From Clostridium sp. C105KSO13 (GTDB taxonomy: Bacteria; Bacillota; Clostridia; Lachnospirales; Lachnospiraceae), in the NCBI RefSeq assembly GCF_001517425.1, contig NZ_FBWL01000149.1, positions 1 through 40,520 on the forward strand: 40,520 bases of DNA, read 5' to 3'. Shown here piece by piece: positions 17,770 to 25,197 of this stretch. The stretch's first letter is position 1, and each line of letters opens with the position of its first letter. A program made the position numbers and the translations under genes. The notes under the pieces were generated by a model. It saw only the letters and a program-made list of their open reading frames with translations. It was not told the origin of the DNA and searched no databases.

Positions 17770-19172
17770 GGCTGAGCTACTTTATGAGGGTTCAAAATGT
17801 TTTTCGGATCAAATACCTTCTTAATACCATTCATAAGATTAATATTGTCTTCCGAAAGAGATTCCTTTAAATATGATTTCTTGGCATACCCGATGCCATG
17901 TTCCCCGGATACCTGCCCTTTAAGCTCGTATGCCTTTTTATAAATCTTTTCCATGGCAGCTTTCATCCCTTTTTCCCATTGCTCATCACTTAAATCATCT
18001 TTCAGGATGTAAGCATGAAGATTTCCGTCGCCTGCATGCCCGAAGCTCTTAATACGAACATCCACTTCATCGTGGAGACTGTGGAGATAGGTCACCATTT
18101 CATTGACACTGTTTCTGGGCACTACCATATCAACCTCATCCATATAGGTTGTGGATCCCTTAATGGCTTCGAGAAATGCACCTCTCGCTTTCCAAATAGA
18201 CTCTTCTCTCTCTTCCGTATCTGAAATCAGCACATCCAACGCACCCTGGTCCAGACAGAGCCTTGCCACCTTGTCGTATGCTTCTTCAATTTCTTCAACA
18301 GAGTTACCGTCAAATTTCAAGAGTAGGTAAGCATCGGACTGTTTATCTGGAAATGCCTTGCCTAAATATTCTTCCGCATCCATGATAACTTCTCTCTGCA
18401 TAAATTCTATGGCTGTCGGTATGGATTTTGATTTGATAATCAAAGGCACTGTATCGATAGCCTGCTTTAAAGTAGGAAATGGTATCAGAAGACTGATAAC
18501 CTTTTTCGGCAGAGGTAAAAGTTTGAGAATAGCTTTTGTAATAAAACCAAGGGTTCCCTCAGAACCGATCACCAAATCCTTCAGGTCATATCCTGAGCTG
18601 TTTTTCACTACTTTTCCACCAAATTGTGTGATATCTCCATTTGGAAGTACCACTTCAAGACCCATTACATAGTCCCGGGTAACTCCATATTTTACAGCAC
18701 GCATCCCACCTGCATTGGTGCTGATGTTTCCGCCGATTGTGGCTGATTTTTCGCCTGGATCCGGAGGATAAAAGAAATCGTGGTCTTCCACATATGCTGC
18801 CAGTTCCATAAGCAGAACCCCGGGTTCTACTGTAATTGTCAGATTTTCTTCGTCCAGCTCCAGAATCTGGTTCATCAGACTTGTGTCAATCATGATTCCC
18901 TGTTCCATTGCTACCGATGATCCTACCAGACCTGTCCCTGCGCCTCTCGGTGTTACCGGAATCGTGTTCTCGTATGCGTATTTCATAACTTTGGATATTT
19001 CTTCCGCAGATTTAGCCTGTATAACAATATCGGGATAGCTGCTGGTACCGCTTAGCTCATCATGGCTGTACTCTTCATTAATGTGCTCACCTGTCAGGAT
19101 ACGCTCATTATCTTTTATCATTTCTCTGATATAACGGATATCCGTTTCGTCTATCTTTTTATAATCCCCCAT
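17766..19172 (-). CDS. lctD: FAD-linked lactate dehydrogenase, GlcD family (LctD type)
   Basis: A 468-residue FAD-binding PCMH oxidase. The FAD-binding half has [20 protein letters not shown] and [20 protein letters not shown]. The C-terminal half has the family's [11 protein letters not shown] and [13 protein letters not shown]. It lies 2 bp after an EtfA with a ferredoxin-like N-terminus and a matching EtfB. This is the organisation of the Acetobacterium woodii Lct complex, in which lactate oxidation to pyruvate with NAD+ is driven by reduced ferredoxin. GlcD relatives also act on glycolate or other 2-hydroxy acids, so lactate is inferred from context. AAAGGAG lies 9 bp before the ATG. Confidence 0.88.
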   Translation of the reverse strand: MGDYKKIDETDIRYIREMIKDNERILTGEHINEEYSHDELSGTSSYPDIVIQAKSAEEISKVMKYAYENTIPVTPRGAGTGLVGSSVAMEQGIMIDTSLMNQILELDEENLTITVEPGVLLMELAAYVEDHDFFYPPDPGEKSATIGGNISTNAGGMRAVKYGVTRDYVMGLEVVLPNGDITQFGGKVVKNSSGYDLKDLVIGSEGTLGFITKAILKLLPLPKKVISLLIPFPTLKQAIDTVPLIIKSKSIPTAIEFMQREVIMDAEEYLGKAFPDKQSDAYLLLKFDGNSVEEIEEAYDKVARLCLDQGALDVLISDTEEREESIWKARGAFLEAIKGSTTYMDEVDMVVPRNSVNEMVTYLHSLHDEVDVRIKSFGHAGDGNLHAYILKDDLSDEQWEKGMKAAMEKIYKKAYELKGQVSGEHGIGYAKKSYLKESLSEDNINLMNGIKKVFDPKNILNPHKVAQP

Positions 19173-19174
19173 GG

Positions 19175-20368
19175 TTATGCTCCTTTCTTCTCTTCTATCT
19201 TTTGAATCAGCTGAGGAACCACTTCATAAAGATCGCCTACCATACAGTAATGTGCTGTCTTAAAAATAGGCGCCTTTGCATCCTTATTGATAGCAAATAT
19301 ATTTTCTGAGTGGTTCATACCTGCGGCAAACTGAACTGCACCTGATACCCCGCAGGTAATAATCAGCTTCGGCCGCACAGTACGCCCGCTTAAGCCAACC
19401 TGATACTTTGCATCCATCCATCCGTTTTCTACCATGGGTCTTGTACATGCCAGCTGTCCGCCCAGGAGATCCGCCAGTTTTTCCAGCATCTTCAGGTCTT
19501 CTTTTTTCTTTACTCCCCGGCCGGCAATAACCAGAACATCGGAGTTCTCTATAAATTTCTCTTTTTTCTTTGGTACAATGTCCAATACTTTTATATTTGA
19601 ATCTAATTTTTTACGGTCAATTATACCGTTGACAATTTCGCCTGACTCCTGGTTCATACGTTCCGGTGCGTTCATAATCTTATATCTGACTGTTGCCATC
19701 TGTGGACGGTGATTTGGTGTCTTAATGTGCGCCATGATGTTTCCGCCGAATGCCGGTCTAATCTGGGACAGATCTGTATTTTCATTCATCTGAAGAATCG
19801 TACAGTCCGCAGTCAGCCCTGTTTTCATCCTGGCAGCAACTCTGGGTGCCAGCTGGCGACCTACGGTGGTTGCACCAACTAATATGGAAGAGGGCTTTAC
19901 CTTGTTAATAAAATCTTCAAAAACAGCGGCGTAGGGTTCCATTTCAAATCGCCCCAATTCCGGTTCGTCGTAAACATAGATTTTGTCGGCACCGTAGTGT
20001 AAAAGCTCCCGGCTCTTTTCTTCGATATTACGGCCCATGAATAGTGCATATACGGGATAGCCAACCTCGTCTGCCATCTCTCTGGCCTTACCGATAAGCT
20101 CGAATGTGACCGGATGGATCACACCATCCACGTGATCCACATAGACAGCGATTCCCTTCCACTCATCTTTGTTTATCTCTTCCTTTACCTGATCCTCAAC
20201 ATATTCAACTGCGCCTTTGGCTCCCTTTTTTACACAGAGGCGGCACATCCTGCAGGCTGCATTGATGACAACCTTTCCATCCTGCTCCTCCATTGCTTTA
20301 AAAGGACATATTTGAATCAGTTCTTTATTATCCTTAATCTTCTCCTGATGTACGATTAATTTAGCCAT
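19175..20368 (-). CDS. lctC: Electron transfer flavoprotein alpha subunit with N-terminal ferredoxin-like part
   Basis: A 397-residue EtfA. The N-terminal ~65 residues carry four Cys, Cys21 (ICPF), Cys39, Cys42 and Cys45 (CRMCRLC), fitting a single 4Fe-4S cluster; ordinary EtfA lacks this. The rest is the standard fold, with the C-terminal FAD domain showing [22 protein letters not shown] and [13 protein letters not shown]. The extra cluster supports ferredoxin as electron partner and hence flavin-based bifurcation or confurcation with LctD. AAGGAGG lies 10 bp before the ATG, and lctB ends 16 bp upstream. Confidence 0.92.
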   Translation of the reverse strand: MAKLIVHQEKIKDNKELIQICPFKAMEEQDGKVVINAACRMCRLCVKKGAKGAVEYVEDQVKEEINKDEWKGIAVYVDHVDGVIHPVTFELIGKAREMADEVGYPVYALFMGRNIEEKSRELLHYGADKIYVYDEPELGRFEMEPYAAVFEDFINKVKPSSILVGATTVGRQLAPRVAARMKTGLTADCTILQMNENTDLSQIRPAFGGNIMAHIKTPNHRPQMATVRYKIMNAPERMNQESGEIVNGIIDRKKLDSNIKVLDIVPKKKEKFIENSDVLVIAGRGVKKKEDLKMLEKLADLLGGQLACTRPMVENGWMDAKYQVGLSGRTVRPKLIITCGVSGAVQFAAGMNHSENIFAINKDAKAPIFKTAHYCMVGDLYEVVPQLIQKIEEKKGA

Positions 20369-20384
20369 ACTCTTTTCGTCCTCC

Positions 20385-21173
20385 TTATGCGAATTTCATT
20401 TCTACTATTTTTTCAAATAGTTTTTCTGCCAAAACATCACCGGTGCCTTCCCATACTTCCTTCTTATCATTAACTTCCGGTGGGAATATCTTCTGCACTT
20501 GGGTTGGTGAGCCGTTTAAGCCGTAATGCTTCTCGTTACTATCCTGCATATCATCCAGTGACAATACCTGTATGTCACGGTCCTTTGTCTCTGTCTTTTT
20601 CACATAAGAGGGAAGCCTTGGCTGGAAAATATCTTTATCTACAGACAGCAGACAAGGGAATTTTACTTTTGCAACCTCTATTTCCCCGGGAAGATCCATG
20701 CTAACTGTAATTCCATCATTCTCAACTCTTTGTATCTCTACAATATCTGCTACACTGGGGATGCTGAGCCATTCAGATATTTCAGGCCCTACCTGGGCTG
20801 TATCTCCGTCTGTGGTCTGCTTCCCACAGAGAATCAGGTCGAAATCTCCGCAGGCTTTAATTCCCTGGGCCAGTGTGTAACTGGTGGCGAGAACATCTGC
20901 ACCGCCAAATCTTCTGTCTGACAAAAGGGTGCCTCCGTCAGCTCCCATAGCAAATGCCTCGCGTATTACCTGCTTTGCCTGAGGCGGTCCCATAGATATA
21001 ACCTGGATACTTCCTCCCATCTTTTCCTTAATCCGAAGCGCTGTTTCAAGAGCATACAAATCATAAGGATTCATCTTTGATGCTGCCCCGTCTCTTTTTA
21101 AAACACCTGTAACAGGATCCACCTCTACTCTGTTACTCTCGGGTACCTGTTTAATACAAACAAGAATTTTCAT
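20385..21173 (-). CDS. lctB: Electron transfer flavoprotein beta subunit
   Basis: A 262-residue EtfB. It begins [14 protein letters not shown], has [15 protein letters not shown] and the adenine nucleotide loop [21 protein letters not shown], and continues to a [18 protein letters not shown] segment. It forms the heterodimer with LctC and binds the flavin that splits electrons in bifurcating members. It is the first gene of the operon lctB-lctC-lctD, 194 bp from the regulator gene. The start has AAAGGCGG 9 bp upstream. Confidence 0.93.
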   Translation of the reverse strand: MKILVCIKQVPESNRVEVDPVTGVLKRDGAASKMNPYDLYALETALRIKEKMGGSIQVISMGPPQAKQVIREAFAMGADGGTLLSDRRFGGADVLATSYTLAQGIKACGDFDLILCGKQTTDGDTAQVGPEISEWLSIPSVADIVEIQRVENDGITVSMDLPGEIEVAKVKFPCLLSVDKDIFQPRLPSYVKKTETKDRDIQVLSLDDMQDSNEKHYGLNGSPTQVQKIFPPEVNDKKEVWEGTGDVLAEKLFEKIVEMKFA

Positions 21174-21213
21174 ATATATAATCCGCCTTTCCTATATTAC
21201 CATATTATCCATA

Positions 21214-21230
21214 AATTGGTTGTACCAATT
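21214..21230. promoter_or_regulatory. Palindromic operator 1 of the lct operon
   Basis: AATTGGTTGTACCAATT is a perfect 7+3+7 palindrome ~40 bp upstream of lctB. TGGT-N3-ACCA is the type of site bound by FadR-subfamily GntR regulators such as LldR. The adjacent regulator gene (21368-22063) is the likely binder. Confidence 0.75.
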
Positions 21231-21237
21231 TTCCCAT

Positions 21238-21273
21238 AAAATAACTTCAGTCGTAAACTACTGAAGTTATTTT
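21238..21273. terminator. Long AT-rich perfect inverted repeat between the two operators
   Basis: AAAATAACTTCAGT pairs with ACTGAAGTTATTTT around an 8 nt loop, a 14 bp stem ending in T on both strands. It is probably the terminator of the regulator gene on the - strand, placed between the two operators. It could instead be a third regulatory palindrome. Confidence 0.6.
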
Positions 21274-21276
21274 ACT

Positions 21277-21291
21277 ATTGGTGCCACCAAT
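21277..21291. promoter_or_regulatory. Palindromic operator 2 of the lct operon
   Basis: ATTGGTGCCACCAAT is a second TGGT-N3-ACCA site, centred 62 bp from the first, close to six helical turns. Paired sites on one face of the DNA would allow looping by a dimeric GntR regulator. Confidence 0.72.
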
Positions 21292-21367
21292 TCATTATAT
21301 ATTTAGTATAAAATGACGGTAATTATATGTCAATATTTGTTTATTTTTTCACGTGTATATTTATATT

Positions 21368-22063
21368 TTAACGATATTGCTGTCCCTTGTCCAAAATGTT
21401 ATCTATCATGTCAAAATGCTCCCTTAATGCTTTTTGTCCCTTTTCCTCATTCTTTTCCTTCATACCTTGGACAAGCTCCCTGTGACACTCATTCAGCATT
21501 CCTTTTTGTTCCTCCGTGCGAAGAATTTCATACCTCATGTCTTTAATAAACTCATCGATAACTCCGGAACAGGCCTCCAGAATATTAAGAAGAAGCGTAT
21601 TTCCGGACGCTTCTGCAAGTGTATAATGTATTCTTTTGTCTAATTGGGCATTTACTTTGTCATCCGTACTTTTATCCAATCTGGCTACGTACTCCTCCAT
21701 CTGCTTAATACTTCTCTCGTCCCCATTGTCCAGTGCAAGCGAAAAAGCCAGTCTTTCCAGTGAGTATCGAACTTGACTGATCTGTCTGTGATCAATTTGA
21801 TTCATGGCAGCCATCATCGCCATTGTCTCAGTTATACTCTTCTGAAATTCACAGGTAATATAATTGCCGGACCCTTGTCTGGAGGATATAATTCCTGCCA
21901 TATCCATAATACGTATTGCTTCACGAACCGAATGTCTGCTGACATGCAGCATTTCTGCAATCTCTCTTTCAGGCGGCAGTTTATCCCCTGGCTTAAAATC
22001 TCCCGAAATTATTCTTTTCCTGAAGTGTTCAATTACTCTTGCATAAGCCTTTTGTTGTTCCAT
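21368..22063 (-). CDS. GntR/FadR-family regulator of the lct operon
   Basis: A 231-residue regulator. The N-terminal winged helix (~1-68) has the GntR signature PGDKLPPEREIAEMLHVSRH, SVREAIRIMDMAGII and SRQGSGNYI. The C-terminal all-helical FCD domain (~75-225) normally binds a small organic acid. Adjacent lct genes and two TGGT-N3-ACCA operators suggest a lactate-responsive repressor like LldR/LctA, which is inference. The start ATG at 22063 has TGGAGG 9 bp upstream; the longer frame from 22087 lies inside niaR and is less likely. It overlaps the niaR 3' end by 35 bp. Confidence 0.88.
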   Translation of the reverse strand: MEQQKAYARVIEHFRKRIISGDFKPGDKLPPEREIAEMLHVSRHSVREAIRIMDMAGIISSRQGSGNYITCEFQKSITETMAMMAAMNQIDHRQISQVRYSLERLAFSLALDNGDERSIKQMEEYVARLDKSTDDKVNAQLDKRIHYTLAEASGNTLLLNILEACSGVIDEFIKDMRYEILRTEEQKGMLNECHRELVQGMKEKNEEKGQKALREHFDMIDNILDKGQQYR

Positions 22064-22586
22064 AATCTGATTCCTCCATATGCACAAGGTAGCCTTTTCT
22101 GCGAAGCATTTCTTCTATCATATCAAGGGTTTCCTCGTTCTCAGCCTCTACCCTGTGGTAATGATAATTTGATGTAATGTTTTTGAGAGGGCTGGACTTT
22201 CCTCTCCTGATATCTTCCAGAAATTCCATCACCTTTCTTCTGGAATTAATGTTAAGTTCAGCTTCCAGATGACCATATACCCGGTGATTAATCATCACAT
22301 TTGCCACACAGCCTCCCAAGTCTACAATGGAACACAACTCCTGCTCCAGCTCCTCGTCTGTATGATGAACCTTAAATATTCTATACGCTACGTGAGGCAT
22401 GTGCAATACATATCCACGGTTCGTAGACAAAATATCATAACCGGATGCCCGAATCAAAGCAATGTCCTGCACAATAACCTGACGGCTCACTTCATATTCC
22501 TTTGCCAACGTACTGCCGGATATCGGAACGGTACTACTTTTTATTTGATTGATTATTGCTTCCCTTCGCTCTAAACCTGTCATCAT
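22029..22586 (-). CDS. niaR: NiaR-type transcription repressor (HTH_11 + 3H domain)
   Basis: A 185-residue protein. The N-terminal HTH (~1-60) has GSTLAKEYEVSRQVIVQDIALIRASGYDI. The C-terminal 3H domain shows the conserved His groups in FKVHHTDEEL, INHRVYGHLEAEL and SNYHYHRVEA, which bind a metal. NiaR represses niacin uptake and NAD synthesis genes in Firmicutes when nicotinic acid is present. No NAD gene is adjacent. The ATG at 22586 is followed directly by a second ATG; AAAGGAG is 12 bp upstream, so the second is also plausible. Confidence 0.88.
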   Translation of the reverse strand: MMTGLERREAIINQIKSSTVPISGSTLAKEYEVSRQVIVQDIALIRASGYDILSTNRGYVLHMPHVAYRIFKVHHTDEELEQELCSIVDLGGCVANVMINHRVYGHLEAELNINSRRKVMEFLEDIRRGKSSPLKNITSNYHYHRVEAENEETLDMIEEMLRRKGYLVHMEESDYGTTKGLCKSN

Positions 22587-22651
22587 ATGGTGCTGTCACT
22601 CCTTTCTTTTCGTTCATCTCTTTCAACTATTCCTACACGGCATGGGTGCTG

Positions 22652-22695
22652 AGGGGGTCAGTCCCTTTTGCAGTCCGTTTTCCAGCAATTCTGAC
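22652..22695 (+). repeat. Dispersed hairpin/palindrome repeat, copy C (diverged)
   Basis: AGGGGGTCAGTCCCTTTTGC, then AGTCCGTTTTCC and the diverged AGCAATTCTGA. It lies between the niaR start and the end of the NYN gene, in the opposite direction to both. The hairpin part is intact, but the second palindrome has lost symmetry. Confidence 0.7.
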
Positions 22696-22712
22696 AATTT
22701 AACGTGAATTTG

Positions 22713-23687
22713 TTAGTCGGCTTTTAAATTCTTGTTATAAACCGCCCAATTCTGTTCCCCGTCATCTCGAATCCGAATCTTAGAAAAACTTTGTATATAT
22801 TGCTTAAACTGGGAAAACCCATAATCTCTTACTTTAAAATCCCCAAACTGATTTCGGATTTTATTTCCCAGAGTGCCCAATGACACACCCTGTGTACCTG
22901 CGTTTTGTACAAGCATAATAATATATTCTTCCAGCATATCTTCTTTACTTTTATCCTCATACAATGTGACACTAACCTGTGTTCCATCCTGAGTCAGATT
23001 CAGCTTCGGAAATGTTTCAAGAAACTTTGACAGCAGACTGTACCCGTAACGGCGCACATCGAAATCAGGGTATAGTTTGACCAGGCGACTCCCCACTTCA
23101 CCCAGACCGGTTTCTCTGTCATTGTTCTGGTTTTCTGTAATAATCTTAACAACGGCCTCTTCTATCTCGTTCTTAGAAACCACATCCGTGTGATTCTTCT
23201 TATTTTCTCTGGCCGTTGCATGTACTGCACTCTTTTCTTCTTTTTCTATAGTATTATCTTCCAGCAGCAGCTCCAAAACTGTGAAAATGTCGCAGGCTTT
23301 TCTAAATGGTGCGGGAGTTTTATCCTCCCCCATGCCAATTACTGTCTTCCCGCTCTCTCGAAGTCGGCTGGCAAGCTTTGTAAAATCACTGTCACTTGAT
23401 ACCAGACAAAATCCTTCCAGGTCGCTTGTATAGAGCATATCCATAGCATCGATAATCATGGCAGAATCAGTGGCATTTTTGCCGTGTGTATAGCTAAACT
23501 GTTGTATCGGTGTGATAGAATTCTGCAGAAGTTCCTCCTTCCAGCTGGAATTGTACGTACTGGTCCAGTCTCCGTATATCCTTTTGTATGTCACATTTCC
23601 ATATTTAGACAACTCGTCAAGTATGGGCTTGATATATTTCGCAGAAACATTATCTGCATCAATCAGCAGTGCGTATTTGTCTTCCAT
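22713..23687 (-). CDS. NYN-domain RNase-like protein with two OST-HTH (LOTUS) domains
   Basis: A 324-residue protein. The NYN/PIN-like domain (~1-145) has acidic residues in LLIDADN, NATDSAMIIDAMD and CLVSSDSDF, the expected metal-binding Asp set of LabA/DUF88 nucleases. Two tandem OST-HTH domains follow (~175-245 and ~250-322), the second with SLGTLGNKI and VRDYGFSQFKQYI. LOTUS domains bind RNA, so RNA cleavage or RNA quality control is likely, but the target is unknown. The ATG at 23687 is preferred over 23720 because GGAGAGG lies 10 bp upstream. It overlaps the phosphoesterase gene by 25 bp. Confidence 0.88.
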   Translation of the reverse strand: MEDKYALLIDADNVSAKYIKPILDELSKYGNVTYKRIYGDWTSTYNSSWKEELLQNSITPIQQFSYTHGKNATDSAMIIDAMDMLYTSDLEGFCLVSSDSDFTKLASRLRESGKTVIGMGEDKTPAPFRKACDIFTVLELLLEDNTIEKEEKSAVHATARENKKNHTDVVSKNEIEEAVVKIITENQNNDRETGLGEVGSRLVKLYPDFDVRRYGYSLLSKFLETFPKLNLTQDGTQVSVTLYEDKSKEDMLEEYIIMLVQNAGTQGVSLGTLGNKIRNQFGDFKVRDYGFSQFKQYIQSFSKIRIRDDGEQNWAVYNKNLKAD

Positions 23688-24217
23688 GTGTTGTACACCT
23701 CTCCATTCATATCTTTCCATTCAAATAAATGTTCATCATATATCATATAGCTATGCGCTGAATTCTCTTTTGGGATAGAAACCGAACCCGGGTTCATATA
23801 AATATATTCTTCTCTCTCTTCACATGCTGGAATATGGGTATGCCCATTGAGCAAAATGTCCCCCTTTTTCAACATTGGAAGATGGTCTGGGTTCATATTA
23901 TGCCCGTGAGCGGCAAAAATTGTCTGACCGTCCAAATTCAACAAACAGTATTCTGCCATAATTGGAAACTTCAGCACCATCTGATCCACTTCTGTATCAC
24001 AATTTCCCCGCACACACAGCAGATTCTCTCTGCCGGAATTCAGCATTCCTATCACCTCTTTGGGAGCATATTCTCTTGGCAGATCATTGCGTGGTCCGTG
24101 GTATAGAATGTCACCCAGTAGCAATAGCCTGTCCGCCTTTTCTCTCTCATATGCATTCAGCATCTGTCTGCAGTAAAATGCAGAACCGTGAATATCTGAT
24201 GCAATCATCAATCTCAT
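23663..24217 (-). CDS. YfcE-type metallophosphoesterase
   Basis: A 184-residue calcineurin-like phosphoesterase with all family motifs in order: SDIHG near the N-terminus, LLGDILYHGPRND, VRGNCDTE, AAHGHN and NGHTHIP. It closely fits E. coli YfcE (184 residues, phosphodiesterase of unknown substrate). The start ATG at 24217 has AAAGGAG 6 bp upstream, whereas the frame from 24250 has none. The 3' end overlaps the NYN gene, so the two are probably co-translated. Confidence 0.92.
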   Translation of the reverse strand: MRLMIASDIHGSAFYCRQMLNAYEREKADRLLLLGDILYHGPRNDLPREYAPKEVIGMLNSGRENLLCVRGNCDTEVDQMVLKFPIMAEYCLLNLDGQTIFAAHGHNMNPDHLPMLKKGDILLNGHTHIPACEEREEYIYMNPGSVSIPKENSAHSYMIYDEHLFEWKDMNGEVYNTWKTNTHC

Positions 24218-24248
24218 ATAAAACTCCTTTCTCATCAATAGGGTCATC

Positions 24249-24295
24249 AAAAGGGTCTGACCCCTTTGCGGTTCGTTTTCAGAATATTCTAAAAA
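24249..24295 (+). repeat. Dispersed hairpin/palindrome repeat, copy D
   Basis: AAAAGGGTCTGACCCCTTTG, then CGGTTCG, then TTTTCAGAATATTCTAAAAA. Both parts are near-complete. It lies upstream of the phosphoesterase start on the opposite strand. Its + strand translation in one frame (SDPFAVRFQNIL) matches the repeat-encoded tail of the P-type ATPase. Confidence 0.85.
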
Positions 24296-24360
24296 CTTCC
24301 TTTTATATTACTTCTAAGTATAGTTTAAAGAAACCCCGGCCGTCAAATCATTTATTACTT

Positions 24361-24407
24361 AAAAACTAAAAAAACAGCTGGAAAGGTACTGATGTCTTTC
24401 CAACCGC
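24361..24407 (-). terminator. Intrinsic terminator of the AIM24 gene
   Basis: On the - strand GCGGTTGGAAAG pairs with CTTTCCAGCTG (G-T pair included) around a 10 nt loop and is followed by TTTTTTTAG. It lies 17 bp after the stop at 24424. Confidence 0.75.
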
Positions 24408-24423
24408 TTTTGCTATCCTGCTA

Positions 24424-25101
24424 TCAGGAGTCCCCGTTCGGTATGAATGGACGTATGGATGCTGCTACACTGGAGATTGGCATGGTCTGCAGCCAGATTT
24501 TGCCCGGGCCGGTGAGTACAGTATTGAATATCCCCTCACCTCCCAGCAATTTATTTTTCAGACCGGGCACCTGCTGTATTTCCATCTGCACACCCACTTC
24601 AAATCCGGCAACATTTCCCGTATCTACAATAATTTTCTGACCAGTCTCTAGCTGATATTCCACCAATTCTCCGTCAATCTCAATAAAGGCCACTCCTCTC
24701 CCTGACAACCTTTGCATAACGAACCCTTCGCCACCAAAAAGGCCTGCCCCCAGCTTTTTGTTAAAGTGAATCGAAAGCTCTATTGCTGCTTCAGACGCAA
24801 GAAATGCGCTCTTTTGCACAATCATTCCACTGGCAGGTGTGATTTCAAGAGGCAATATCTTCCCCGGAAAACTGGAACCAAACGCGATAAGTCCTGCTCC
24901 TCGTGCCTTATAAATGTTTTGAAACATACTTTCCCCTGAAAATGCCTTGGAAAACATTTTCCCAATGCCACCACCTGATGTATCCATCTGCATATTTGGA
25001 CTCATCCAGACCATAGAGCCTTTTTCAGTAATCATTTGTTCCCCATCTTCAAGATGGCACACAACTATAGGGAATGCGCCCCCTTTAATCTCATAATTCA
25101 T
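24424..25101 (-). CDS. AIM24 / TIGR00266 family protein
   Basis: A 225-residue, Gly-rich, all-beta protein of the AIM24 family. The N-terminus MNYEIKGGAFPIVVCHLEDGE and the segments KGSMVWMSPN, MFQNIYKARG and LIAFGSSFPGKILPLEI are characteristic. It has no signal peptide. Bacterial members are common next to varied genes and have no established function. ACGGAGG lies 6 bp before the ATG, and a good promoter lies ~65 bp upstream, so it is probably a single-gene unit. Confidence 0.88.
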   Translation of the reverse strand: MNYEIKGGAFPIVVCHLEDGEQMITEKGSMVWMSPNMQMDTSGGGIGKMFSKAFSGESMFQNIYKARGAGLIAFGSSFPGKILPLEITPASGMIVQKSAFLASEAAIELSIHFNKKLGAGLFGGEGFVMQRLSGRGVAFIEIDGELVEYQLETGQKIIVDTGNVAGFEVGVQMEIQQVPGLKNKLLGGEGIFNTVLTGPGKIWLQTMPISSVAASIRPFIPNGDS

Positions 25102-25165
25102 GTCTTACCTCCGTTTGAAGTTAGTGTTTACAGAACCCCTGAAACTACTACTATTTTTTATTTCA

Positions 25166-25194
25166 AGATTACTTCACAAATACTTTACTGTCAA
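25166..25194 (-). promoter_or_regulatory. Predicted promoter of the AIM24 gene
   Basis: On the - strand TTGACA (25189-25194), a 17 bp spacer and TAATCT (25166-25171). The -35 box begins 4 bp after the stop of the upstream P-type ATPase gene. Confidence 0.65.
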
Positions 25195-25197
25195 GCT

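Noticed and set aside
23962-24369. 135-codon + strand frame through the phosphoesterase gene and repeat copy D
   Set aside because: Antisense to a conserved gene for most of its length. It is only useful for showing how the repeat would translate.
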